This document shows, one piece after another, positions 1-8,160 of a DNA stretch of 64,000 bases. Positions within the stretch are counted from its first letter, which is position 1, and every line of letters starts with the position of its first letter. This stretch comes from Tidjanibacter massiliensis. GTDB lineage: Bacteria > Bacteroidota > Bacteroidia > Bacteroidales > Rikenellaceae. Location of the stretch: contig NZ_LT629960.1 of the NCBI RefSeq assembly GCF_900104605.1, forward strand, positions 558,001 through 622,000, given 5' to 3'. The position numbers and the translations under genes are program-made. A model generated the notes under the pieces. That model was not told the origin of the DNA. It did not search any database and saw only the letters and a list, made by a program, of their open reading frames with translations.

Positions 1-152
1 CGTGAAAGGATGAATCGGGAGACGTTCTCGGTACAATCGGCTTCTTCAAGCATCTTGCGGAAACGGATTTCCTGTTTATCGTTCAGCAGAAAGTTGTAAC
101 GGTGTGTTTTGGGGTCGGCAGCTTTAGGCCGTCCGCTTTTCTTGTGTACCAT
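1..152 (-). CDS. mobA: MobA-like mobilization accessory protein, 5' part only
   Basis: The minus strand from the ATG at 152 reads MVHKKSGRPKAADPK and continues open to the left edge (50 codons visible). A basic, SGRPK-containing N-terminus followed by a short amphipathic segment resembles the small relaxosome protein MobA of CTnDOT-family conjugative elements, which binds oriT and helps the MobB relaxase. The relaxase and the rest of the gene lie outside the window. The family call is from memory of such proteins and is inference; the open frame and start are seen directly. Confidence 0.55.
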   Translation of the reverse strand, partial: MVHKKSGRPKAADPKTHRYNFLLNDKQEIRFRKMLEEADCTENVSRFILS

Positions 153-193
153 AATGATAGTTGAAAGGGTTTGCGACTTGGGAGCGAACCATA

Positions 194-306
194 GCCCGAC
201 AGCCGAAGGCCGCCGGGCCTTTTCGTATGCGGGAAACATTTTCCGCATACGAAAAGATACCTTGCTCTCGGCTCTTGCCGAGAAAACCGCTCCGCGTGCG
301 GAGCGG
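194..306. other. Cluster of stem-loops upstream of mobA, candidate oriT
   Basis: Four hairpins stand side by side just upstream of the mobA-like start: 194-198 with 214-218; 219-232 with 243-256 (14 bp, perfect); 266-272 with 277-283 (7 bp, perfect); 287-295 with 298-306 (9 bp, perfect, 2-nt loop). No reading frame is convincing here. Structured DNA directly beside mob genes is the usual setting of a transfer origin, so oriT is the leading idea. No nic site can be identified by eye. Confidence 0.35.
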
Positions 307-762
307 CCTTCGATGCCGGGAAACTACCGGTTCGTCCGACGGTGCAATGTTACGAAAGAATCCATAACGGCACAATGACCCGAAACGGCCTGCGGATGCC
401 TGTGAGTGTCGTATTCCCGAAACGGAATCCGAGAAGATTTTCAAGTAGTCTCTTTGTCTGCAAATGAATGACCGCAGGCTTTGCAATCGTGCATTCACTG
501 AATGAGTGAACTCACTGTAATCACCGGCAGAATGAAATCTATAATGATAGAAGGGTTGGTGATATGATACTTATTATTTGTCGAAAAAAGAGTATTTACA
601 AATCGCAAAAGGCTCTGGGGACCGGAAAAGAATTTATACTATTTAGATAAAATATTCCAACAAAATTATATCTATATAGAGAATAAAACTATTAAAGGCG
701 AGGAGCACGATTTGAAACATAATTTATAAAAATCTGTGTTATTGACTTATATATAAAAGATC
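307..762. other. Noncoding stretch, no gene seen
   Basis: No supported gene lies here. Base composition changes from GC-rich to strongly AT-rich at about 520, which marks the left edge of the AT-rich cargo block. A small hairpin pairs 494-499 with 505-510. Frames in this stretch are short and resemble no protein I know. Confidence 0.5.
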
Positions 763-876
763 TTAGTCAACTCTATTTTCAAATAATTTATCTCGCCAAT
801 ATTCAACACCGTCTTTTGGTACGGCAATCCATAATAGTTTCTTTGGGCGCATGCAAGCTACATAGACGATCGGAGC
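763..876 (-). pseudogene. Remnant of the C-terminus of a UvrD-like helicase
   Basis: The minus strand encodes 37 residues ending at the TAA at 763-765, including VYVACMRPKKLLWIAVP. This resembles the end of UvrD-type helicases, where motif VI (V-A-x-[TS]-R-[AP]) is followed by a hydrophobic strand. The codon just upstream in frame is TGA, so the rest of the gene is gone or out of frame. It sits beside the KAP NTPase and may be part of a decayed defence cassette. The match rests on one motif, so the call is tentative. Confidence 0.4.
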
Positions 877-988
877 TTTTCATTATTTTGAATATTTTGT
901 TGTGCTGGGTCTCAAGAAGACAAGGCATTTAATGTCAACCCAACTGCCCTTACCGCAAGAAAAAGCAATCGGGTTTGCTATGTAAATA

Positions 989-3900
989 TTATTTTTCAGT
1001 CATCGATTCTACCCCTATGCCTTTTAGAAACTCTATGAGTTTTGTATCTTCTGTTTCTCTCTGAATCCATTGTTGACAAATTTGTTTCAGATCAAAAGAA
1101 TCATCGCCTCCTTGATTTATCAAAGTAATATAAAATTTATCATTCTCCAAAACCAAGGTTCTACAAGCTGGTTCAGTTATTACTGGCTTTATAATTTTAT
1201 CTACTACTTCTCCTGCTCGACTTGATAGATTACCATGTAACCTAAACCAAGGCTCGAAAAATTGGAATTTTGCTGCATTAATAGTTTTTGTTCCATTGCA
1301 AAATTCATTTCTTATATTTGTTATTGTCGATTTAATTTTTCGTTTGTCCAATCTTGCAATTATATTCTTAAAGCAATCAGGCAAAGAGCTAAGATTCTGA
1401 GCCCCAGAAGCAATATCTATTAGAATCTTTTTACCAAATTCTGTCAGGTTATCTGGCAGAGATGTGATTTTTTCCAATAAATGTTTTGTTGCTACAAACC
1501 AATAATATGATGTATAGGCTGTTCTTTGTGCATACAACGTATCAATGCTTATTTCAGACAAAGCCTCAATTGCTATGTTATTGATATGCTCAGTAAGTGC
1601 ATTGCTTATCTGAGTGGTCACATCATAGAAAGATGCATCGGGAATGATATCTTCTATATTGTTTATAGTAATGTTCTGATCCAAATCATTATTCCAATCA
1701 GCCAGATGTTCAATAAATGCTTCATCTGTTACACCTATTCTGTTCTTAATATTTTCAAATTGAGGTAATATGTCTGAAATCAACAATTTATCTCCCAGTT
1801 TATTGTTTACCGCATATTGTAGTGTTTCATTTAATAATGGTATGTCCCATTCCACACTGTTTATCAGTAAATCGCCATGATCTATATAATAGTCCATAAT
1901 TTCAGCGACATATTTTACATCGCAACCCTTTATTAAAGAAACATCACGACCATGCGCCAATTGCATGGCGACCAAATCGTAATACCCTGATTCTTGAATG
2001 TTGCTGCCATCGGCCTCCACCTCCGAATGTAATTGATTTACAAAACTCGAATCTAATGTTGCAGACAAGGGTCGCTCCTCGTCAGATGCCAATAAGCGAT
2101 AAGATGCAAATATAGCCCCTACGTTATCTTTGTTTATATTCTTCGTTATAATGCAATTCGTGATTGTTTGTAAAAGCGTTGTAAATGTATATGCAGAATT
2201 ATCCTTTAACGCTTTTACAATATCGGCATGTCTGAAATTGTTAGGCAATAATTCGGACAGATAGGTATCAAGAGCTTCTGGATTTGTTTTAATTTGATAA
2301 TATTCATAAGCATTTGCAGGCGCATTATTTCGAGGGAAAACATCTGTTTTATTCGCAACTTGAATATAGTCGATAAATATTTTAGGTTCAACTTCTTTTG
2401 CATCAATCAATGATACAAAATCACACGACAACTCATTTTGCGCAATAAACCACTCTATTTCATCTAACGCTTGGAAATAATCCGCTCCATTAAACTCCTG
2501 AAATCTAAATATTTTCTTATATAGTTGAGCAATCACATGGTTTTGACTTTCCGTGTCTAAATGCAATAGCAATTCTTGGTATTCGACAGAAAATACTTGT
2601 TTTTCAATAGGCTCTTTTAATTTTGATAGTGCTAATCTTTGCCATATATGCAGGATAACATCGCTCTTTCGAGTTAATTTATGCAAACAATGTATAATCT
2701 TATTGATAAGCGCATTGTCCATCCCCTTTGTAACTTCATCTAACACAATGTCGAATTGCTTATTGGACTCTGCATATTGATTTATATCATGGTATTCTTC
2801 TTCATTGATGCAGCCTTCGATATATTTTTTCAATGGAATTTGTCGAGCGTGTTCAACATCTACGCCATACACCAAAGCTGCGATTTCTCGTTGAGTTTGC
2901 AGATCATTAGATATTATTGCTTTGATACCGTTCAGGTAATCGCCAGATAATATTTGCTCTACCGGATTTTCAAGAATTTTTGTTTTCTTCAAACAAAATA
3001 AAGCAATATTTATCATAGAAATGGCGTCTCCCCACTCCTGTTTGAGTGCAACCATCTCATTTATAAATGAAATTATTTCACGGATATTGGCATTAGGATT
3101 AGTTAACCTGAATATCCGATTTATAGTTTCAGCAGCATCACTGTTTTCTCCAAATGCGTCAACGAAAAATGTATCCACAATGTTTCGATAATCTGTAATT
3201 ACAGGAGGAGCAACGCGATAGATAATAGGAAAGGTTTTATTGATAAAGTATCTGGTCAGTTGTTTCGTTTGTTCATTGGATTCATCCCCGAATGCACAAG
3301 CCAAATGTGTTTCATCGAAAGGAATAACAGCCCAAATATTCTCAAAACCGCTATCGGCAAAGAACGTATGAATAGAAGACCATAATTCTTTTACTTTTTC
3401 AGCCGGCAGACGATCCATATTATCGAAAACCAGAACTAATTTTTGTTGACCTTCTTTTTTGATAAAATCAGAAATATCCTGCATCCATGCTTTGAATTCA
3501 CAAACAGTCGGTTCATCCTCACTCAAAGTCTCATAGCATACATCATTCTCGATTTTATCTTGATAAATAGCTAATAAATAACTCCATCCATATTTTTGTG
3601 GGTCTTTACGATGCTTTCGCCACCAAATACATGACGCAACAATAACTGGCAGTGCAGCTATCATAATAGATAATAAAGAGAACCACCATGTTGAAGGTGT
3701 AGGTTTTATTGCGTATGCAATAAATGTAAATATCGGTGTCAGAACTGCAACTAAAAATGCTGCGACCATACCATTGCTGATGAGAGGATATTTTTCGGTT
3801 ACAGTTTCAGTCTTACGGGCTAATAAATATTTCAACTTTTCAGCCCATGATACGGTTTTCTCACCTCCTCCCTTGACTTTTATAGTCGTATCTCCGGATA

Positions 3901-4246
3901 AGATACCATCATTAATAAGTTTGCTTGTCAGCAATTCCAATATAGATCGACGTTGCAAGTCTTCTTGATGTCCCCATGCGTCATATTCAAAAAAATAATA
4001 ATTGTCTGATAATTCTTTTTCCAATATCTTGACAACATTAGACTTGCCGGAACCCCAAATACCTTCAATTCCTATAATTCGAGGTAAAGCGTTATCGTCA
4101 TTCAAGGAATCATTTTGACGAAAGTGGCGAGCAATAGTTTTTGCTAACCGTTCTTGCGAACCTCCATCTAATTTATCAATGCCGCACGGTTTATTTTGAA
4201 TAAACCGCGGATATTGAATCTGTTGGGGTTGTAATTTAGTTTTCAT
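989..4246 (-). CDS. KAP family P-loop NTPase with two inserted membrane helices
   Basis: The 1085-residue protein has Walker A G-I-W-G-S-G-K-S at about 62-69 and Walker B VLVFDNMDRL at about 271-280. Between them are two hydrophobic helices (about 157-180 and 187-208). Membrane helices inserted between the Walker motifs are the hallmark of KAP NTPases (Kidins220/ARMS, PifA group); the F-plasmid member PifA causes phage exclusion. The remaining 750 residues are helical with no domain I recognise. The gene is clearly more AT-rich than the surrounding chromosome, suggesting transfer. It starts 16 bases after the DUF4143 ATPase gene, so the two probably share a transcript. A defence role is inference. 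Confidence 0.8.
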   Translation of the reverse strand: MKTKLQPQQIQYPRFIQNKPCGIDKLDGGSQERLAKTIARHFRQNDSLNDDNALPRIIGIEGIWGSGKSNVVKILEKELSDNYYFFEYDAWGHQEDLQRRSILELLTSKLINDGILSGDTTIKVKGGGEKTVSWAEKLKYLLARKTETVTEKYPLISNGMVAAFLVAVLTPIFTFIAYAIKPTPSTWWFSLLSIMIAALPVIVASCIWWRKHRKDPQKYGWSYLLAIYQDKIENDVCYETLSEDEPTVCEFKAWMQDISDFIKKEGQQKLVLVFDNMDRLPAEKVKELWSSIHTFFADSGFENIWAVIPFDETHLACAFGDESNEQTKQLTRYFINKTFPIIYRVAPPVITDYRNIVDTFFVDAFGENSDAAETINRIFRLTNPNANIREIISFINEMVALKQEWGDAISMINIALFCLKKTKILENPVEQILSGDYLNGIKAIISNDLQTQREIAALVYGVDVEHARQIPLKKYIEGCINEEEYHDINQYAESNKQFDIVLDEVTKGMDNALINKIIHCLHKLTRKSDVILHIWQRLALSKLKEPIEKQVFSVEYQELLLHLDTESQNHVIAQLYKKIFRFQEFNGADYFQALDEIEWFIAQNELSCDFVSLIDAKEVEPKIFIDYIQVANKTDVFPRNNAPANAYEYYQIKTNPEALDTYLSELLPNNFRHADIVKALKDNSAYTFTTLLQTITNCIITKNINKDNVGAIFASYRLLASDEERPLSATLDSSFVNQLHSEVEADGSNIQESGYYDLVAMQLAHGRDVSLIKGCDVKYVAEIMDYYIDHGDLLINSVEWDIPLLNETLQYAVNNKLGDKLLISDILPQFENIKNRIGVTDEAFIEHLADWNNDLDQNITINNIEDIIPDASFYDVTTQISNALTEHINNIAIEALSEISIDTLYAQRTAYTSYYWFVATKHLLEKITSLPDNLTEFGKKILIDIASGAQNLSSLPDCFKNIIARLDKRKIKSTITNIRNEFCNGTKTINAAKFQFFEPWFRLHGNLSSRAGEVVDKIIKPVITEPACRTLVLENDKFYITLINQGGDDSFDLKQICQQWIQRETEDTKLIEFLKGIGVESMTEK

Positions 4247-4262
4247 ATATGTAATTTATTGA

Positions 4263-5393
4263 TTACACGAACTCCAAATAGTTATCCCGATTCACGACAT
4301 GAAACTCAGCATGGGGATATGCTTCTTGAAACACTTTCGGGGCATTGGGCATCTTATTGCCCCATTTGAACTCCAAGGCGGTCAGATTATCCGTATTCTC
4401 TTCGATAAGATCAATCTCTTGCTTATCGTAAGTACGCCAAAAATAGAACTCCTTATGCAGCCCTTCATTAAAATTCGCTTTGCGTCTTTCCCCAATGATA
4501 TAGTTTTCCCACAATGCCCCGACATCCTGCCGAATAGCCAGAGGCGAAAATGCTCCGATAATCGCATTGCGGATACCGTTGTCGTAGAAATACCATTTCC
4601 CGGCCTTTGTAACCTCCTTGCGGAGATTCCGCGAGTAGGCTCCCAAACGATAGACGACAAAGACTTTCTCCAACAAGTCGAGGTATTTTTCAACTGTTGT
4701 TTTGCTCATACCGAGCTGTTTGCCCAACTCCTCGTAAGAGACCTCGCTTCCCAGCTGAAAGGCGATAAGCCGCAACAAATCGCGCATCTTGCTCGAGTTT
4801 TTCAGCCCGTCAATCGCCAGAATATCTTTCAAAAGATACGCACCGACAATATCGCGCAGATAGTCGGTCTTACGCTCATAGTTATCCATCATCACCACCT
4901 CCGGATAGGAGCCGTAAATCAAGCGAGCTTCGAGATTCTGACGGGTTTCGAGAGCCGTTTCCGTTTGCGCGATTTCGCGCTGCGAAAATGGCGTAAGTAC
5001 AAATTGCGTACTGCGGCCGACCAACGGCTCGCCCGTCTTGTTCAACAGGTCGAATGACGATGAACCGCTTGCCAATACGCTTACACCCGGTAATTCATCT
5101 ACGATCAGTTTCAAAATACTGCCGATTTGAGGAATGTTCTGCGCCTCGTCAATAGCGAGCAAGTCGATACCTTCCAGTACATGCCGATAGTTGGCCACAG
5201 TACGATTTTCCAACAAGGCCAGTGTGTCGTAATCTTCGCCATTCAGCATCATTGTCCGTCCCGGATAACCGTCCACGATTTGACGCATCATCACCGTTTT
5301 TCCTACACGACGAGCGCCGAAAATCAATACGGCCTTACCCGGTGCGATACGGTTGCTTATTTTATCTTGCAGTATTCTTTTTATAGTTTCCAT
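4263..5393 (-). CDS. AAA ATPase with DUF4143 C-terminal domain
   Basis: The protein (376 residues) has an AAA_14 domain with Walker A G-A-R-R-V-G-K-T at about 26-33 and Walker B LLAIDEAQ, then a DUF4143 domain with a winged-helix segment (SYEELGKQLGMSKTTVEKYL) and a nuclease-like end (EIDLIEE...ALEFKWG). The frame is open to 5444, but a perfect promoter lies at 5414-5444, so the ATG at 5393 (METIKRIL) is the start. Proteins of this type are common in Bacteroidales and often appear as cargo; their function is not established. It is first in a two-gene operon with the KAP NTPase. Confidence 0.85.
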   Translation of the reverse strand: METIKRILQDKISNRIAPGKAVLIFGARRVGKTVMMRQIVDGYPGRTMMLNGEDYDTLALLENRTVANYRHVLEGIDLLAIDEAQNIPQIGSILKLIVDELPGVSVLASGSSSFDLLNKTGEPLVGRSTQFVLTPFSQREIAQTETALETRQNLEARLIYGSYPEVVMMDNYERKTDYLRDIVGAYLLKDILAIDGLKNSSKMRDLLRLIAFQLGSEVSYEELGKQLGMSKTTVEKYLDLLEKVFVVYRLGAYSRNLRKEVTKAGKWYFYDNGIRNAIIGAFSPLAIRQDVGALWENYIIGERRKANFNEGLHKEFYFWRTYDKQEIDLIEENTDNLTALEFKWGNKMPNAPKVFQEAYPHAEFHVVNRDNYLEFV

Positions 5394-5413
5394 ACAATGT
5401 CTTTCTTTTTTTA

Positions 5414-5444
5414 CAAAGATAGTCTTTATTTCCGGCAATGGCAA
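5414..5444 (-). promoter_or_regulatory. Promoter of the DUF4143-KAP operon
   Basis: On the minus strand TTG at 5442-5444 is followed, 20 bases later, by TATCTTTG at 5414-5421. This fits the Bacteroidetes -33/-7 consensus. Transcription would begin about 14 bases before the ATG at 5393 and excludes the longer start at 5444. Confidence 0.7.
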
Positions 5445-6453
5445 TTTTTACATTAAAAACGTATTGCAAAATGGCGAATTTACCAAAGTTCGGCTATCTA
5501 TAAAACGCCTTAAAGTACCTCGAAGTGCTGGAACGTGACACCAAAATACAAGGCATCCTTTCTGTATTGGAGCATGTGTATATCCTGTAATTTAAAACTT
5601 TGTGATTATCACAATACCGATGTTCCGGACTATCTGGAATACAAAATATTTCTATTAGCCCCGAATGAATGATGAATAAATATATAATTAAATGTATTGC
5701 TGCGTTACAATTCCCATCTGTCCCCGAGCCCCAACCGCATGGAAAGGGCGGTCGGTGCCGGGGCCGACCGGATAAAGAATACCTGCACATTCTCTCCTTG
5801 CTGCCGGTAGCGACCAGCAACCGTTTTATCGGGAGAGCGGGCAAGGCCGCATCCATCCCTCCATGCGCTCGTATAGCCTTGCCCGCTCTCCTGATAAAAC
5901 GCACCTTTGCGAACGGCAGGAAGGGGAGCCCTACCGCTAACCCAAAGCCGAACGACAAGTCAGCGGGTAACGGGCCGAAGCAACAGACCGGGAATTTCGG
6001 AATCGGGGATTCGACTCGGGAGAATCCGACCGTTCCCGCAGTATCGCTGCGGGAACGCTTTCGGGCGGCCGGATTTATTTCGGGCGGCCGAAAGTACCCC
6101 TTGCTGTTGCTGTAAAGCAACAAAAAATAATGATACAAAACTCTGGCTATGGCAGCTATATCATTTATCCGGGACGGGCAGTTGCTTCTGGAATGATTAA
6201 GCCATGCGTTGGCCGTGTCTTTTAATTTTTTGCACTTCAACGATTAGCTAAATAAGCAGATATCAAGCTTAATACCTGTCAAGAAAACTACAAAGCTATT
6301 TCGGAGTGAGCCGATTTATTTAGGGAAGCGCCTCGGCACATATAGAAGCGTGCCTTATTAAGGATTTACATTTCCTCCAGAAGTCTATCCGGCCGGCTTG
6401 CGCCAACACGAGCCACCGATACGCCATCTTCCATACACTGCGTTATTCCGTCC
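5445..6453. other. 1-kb noncoding stretch of the mobile element
   Basis: Open frames exist on both strands (the longest is 248 codons on the minus strand, 5494-6240) but their composition is unlike a real protein and they cross large hairpins. The stretch holds the 26-bp inverted repeat at 5822-5901, a perfect 11-bp hairpin pairing 6031-6041 with 6047-6057, and a direct repeat CGGGCGGCCG at 6062-6071 and 6081-6090. I read it as structural or RNA-coding DNA of the element. Confidence 0.5.
5822..5901. repeat. 26-bp inverted repeat forming a long hairpin
   Basis: Bases 5822-5847 pair with 5876-5901 over 26 positions with a single G-T wobble. The 28-base loop contains a further short pairing (cgcat with atgcg). 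There is no T-run after either arm, so it is not a simple terminator. It may fold as RNA or as single-stranded DNA during transfer. Confidence 0.85.
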
Positions 6454-6461
6454 TATCTTTG
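6454..6461 (+). promoter_or_regulatory. Promoter -7 box upstream of the Xis-like genes
   Basis: TATCTTTG fits the Bacteroidetes -7 consensus; no clear TTG lies 19-21 bases upstream. A hairpin (about 6475-6496) follows inside the leader of about 110 bases before the first helix-turn-helix gene at 6582. Confidence 0.45.
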
Positions 6462-6581
6462 TATCTTTCAAAGTGCCCGAGGGTGCCTTCGGGGGCCAAG
6501 GACAGGAATGAAGATACGAAATAGCGGCCTATAACGTATCTTGTCCGAAAAATCGAGTATTTTAATAAATTATCTTGTCGT

Positions 6582-6869
6582 ATGCATTACTTATTGATTG
6601 AAGAGAAGGCGTGGACAGAGTTGGTAGCCCACACCGAACGGATGGCAGATAAAATAATGCGGTTGGAGAAGCAACTGTGTTTGCCGTCCTCGGCCGAATG
6701 GATAGACAGCAGCGACGTATGTCAGTGACTCGGCATATCCAAACGGACCTTGCAATATTACCGGGAAAGAGGAAAGATTCCTTATACGAACATCGGGAAG
6801 AAATGTTATTATAAAACAGAAGACATCAGAGCGCTCCTCGAAAAAGGATCGACTGGCAAAAACAAGTAA
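6582..6869 (+). pseudogene. Xis-like helix-turn-helix gene broken by TGA
   Basis: The frame from ATG 6582 gives 48 residues, then TGA at 6726-6728, then 46 more in the same frame to TAA at 6867-6869. The second half (LGISKRTLQYYRERGKIPYT) is a MerR-like winged helix of the kind in small DNA-binding proteins of Bacteroidetes elements (compare Xis2c/Xis2d of CTnDOT). The stop falls inside the recognition unit, where the next gene reads EVMRYLHISRRALQNYR, so a Leu-type codon is expected. As read, only a helical N-terminal fragment would be made. Sequencing error is possible. Confidence 0.7.
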
Positions 6870-6875
6870 CAGGAC

Positions 6876-7205
6876 ATGAACGATGAAACCATCAAAATAC
6901 AAGTTGGCGATACGATCGACCGGAATACTCCGGACTATATGTCGTGTATTGCTATGCTCGAACAGGCGGAACATACAGCCGACCGCATTCGAACGACCGT
7001 GAAGCCGTCTCTTTTTACGGAACGATATTTCACATCGGCAGAGGTAATGAGATATTTGCATATCTCCCGTCGTGCCTTGCAGAATTACCGCGATAACGGG
7101 GAAATACCTTATACCTCTATTGGAGGAATATTGCTATACCCCGAAACCAAATTGAACGAAATATTAGAGAAAAATTACAGAAACTTTAAGCCGTCCATGA
7201 CATAA
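6876..7205 (+). CDS. Xis-like helix-turn-helix DNA-binding protein
   Basis: A 109-residue protein whose C-terminal half (from about residue 48, ERYFTSAEVMRYLHISRRAL, then NGEIPYTSIGG) is an excisionase/MerR-like winged helix. It lies 6 bases after the broken gene and is its paralogue. In CTnDOT-type elements such gene pairs (xis2c, xis2d) promote excision and regulate transfer genes; that role here is inferred. No integrase is visible, so either the element continues left or it is a remnant. Confidence 0.7.
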   Translation: MNDETIKIQVGDTIDRNTPDYMSCIAMLEQAEHTADRIRTTVKPSLFTERYFTSAEVMRYLHISRRALQNYRDNGEIPYTSIGGILLYPETKLNEILEKNYRNFKPSMT

Positions 7206-7220
7206 ATTGAAAGGAAAGTT

Positions 7221-7250
7221 TTGAGTATTAGGAGATATTCACTATCTTTG
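7221..7250 (+). promoter_or_regulatory. Strong promoter of the candidate ncRNA
   Basis: TTG at 7221-7223, then 19 bases, then TATCTTTG at 7243-7250: an exact match to the Bacteroidetes consensus. The start would fall near 7258. The only open frame that follows before the terminator is very short. Confidence 0.7.
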
Positions 7251-7257
7251 TATGCGC

Positions 7258-7423
7258 ATAGAGAAGCAAAGGCGGATCGCTCGATCACTGTGAATCAGTG
7301 ACCCGAAAACCGAAAGAATCGCCACAACATATTGATACATAGCGATAACGAATCGAAAGTTCGAGTCTCGTTTTCCGCTCAGAATCAAAGAGGACAATCG
7401 AATGGTTGTCCTCTTCTCTTTTT
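7258..7423 (+). ncRNA. Candidate structured small RNA of about 165 nt
   Basis: The unit runs from the promoter at 7221-7250 to the terminator at 7389-7423 and has no convincing reading frame. Helices fit a junction: closing stem 7272-7276 with 7374-7378; hairpin 7285-7290 with 7296-7301; hairpin 7318-7322 with 7342-7346; hairpin 7347-7351 with 7368-7372 containing an inner stem 7354-7357 with 7360-7363. I do not recognise a known family. The 3' part looks faintly like a tRNA T-arm but has no D-arm or proper T-stem, so it is not a tRNA. Confidence 0.45.
7389..7423 (+). terminator. Rho-independent terminator of the candidate ncRNA
   Basis: Bases 7389-7397 pair with 7406-7414 (9 bp, perfect), followed by a T-rich tail TCTCTTTTT. 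Confidence 0.8.
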
Positions 7424-7664
7424 AATAAGATACAGCTTGCACGAGCGACCCTAAGCCCTCCCCCTTCAGAGGGCGGTATGCATGAATACTTGTCTTGTGG
7501 CTGCCTCGAATCCCTAAATGCGGAGAGGCTCAGCGGAACCGGCCGGACTGTAATCAGCCTTTTGGTATTAGGAAGGTTATTGTTAAATTTGTTTCAATGG
7601 AAGTGCCCCTGTTTATTGGTCGTGTCCTTTACACGGGCATTTGAAAAACTTAAACTCTATGCCT

Positions 7665-8144
7665 ATGAAAACCTTCACTCGAATTTTGTTGCTGTGCCTA
7701 TTTCCCGTATTGGCTACTACCAGTTGCGAAAAAGAGGTGATTACCCGGTATGAACGGTCCGGACGTCACGAATATAAATTCATCAATGACTCCTCGAAAG
7801 ATGTATTCGTTATTTATACATCCAACTCTAACGGTATGGTACGAGAAGATGGTTTTATGATAGCGAAGGGAACTTCTCACTCTGTTTATATGTTTGTGGG
7901 TGGTTATGATAGTCCTTTTTGTCTTTGGTCAGGTTATTTCTCTGATATGGATGCGATGTTTATCTACAACGATGAGGTATATATAGAATACTTTTCTTCT
8001 TACCCGAGTCCCTATTTCGATGCTTTTTACGATTCGGTCTATACTGAAAACCATATTACTTACCATGTCTATACCATTACGGACGATTTCTTCAAAGATG
8101 GGCGGCCGGTAGAAGAACTCGGAGACGGAATTATAATCGGATAA
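7665..8144 (+). CDS. Small lipoprotein, paralogue of the next gene
   Basis: A 159-residue protein with a lipoprotein signal (MKTFTRILLLCLF...ATTSC) and a beta-rich body of unknown family. The frame is open from a TTG at 7641 and ATG 7659 is also possible; ATG 7665 gives the cleanest signal peptide. The body (KFINDSSKDVFVIYTSNSNG, then REDGFMIAKG) aligns by eye with the protein encoded at 8161, so the pair arose by tandem duplication. Probably exported to the outer membrane. Function unknown. Confidence 0.75.
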   Translation: MKTFTRILLLCLFPVLATTSCEKEVITRYERSGRHEYKFINDSSKDVFVIYTSNSNGMVREDGFMIAKGTSHSVYMFVGGYDSPFCLWSGYFSDMDAMFIYNDEVYIEYFSSYPSPYFDAFYDSVYTENHITYHVYTITDDFFKDGRPVEELGDGIIIG

Positions 8145-8160
8145 CGTAAAACTTCGACCT

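Noticed and set aside
124-498. A 124-codon minus-strand frame upstream of mobA
   Set aside because: It runs through the hairpin cluster and overlaps the mobA start in another frame; the translation is low in protein-like features.
5494-6240. A 248-codon minus-strand frame in the noncoding stretch
   Set aside because: It crosses the 26-bp inverted repeat, has odd composition and no family resemblance, and no promoter or ribosome site fits it.
6726-6728. UGA read as selenocysteine or another recoding
   Set aside because: The position is in a helix-turn-helix core with no redox role, and no insertion element is evident.
7347-7379. A tRNA 3' end as the attachment site of the element
   Set aside because: TTCGAGT resembles a T-loop, but only two T-stem pairs form and there is no D-arm; the bases fit a different hairpin better.
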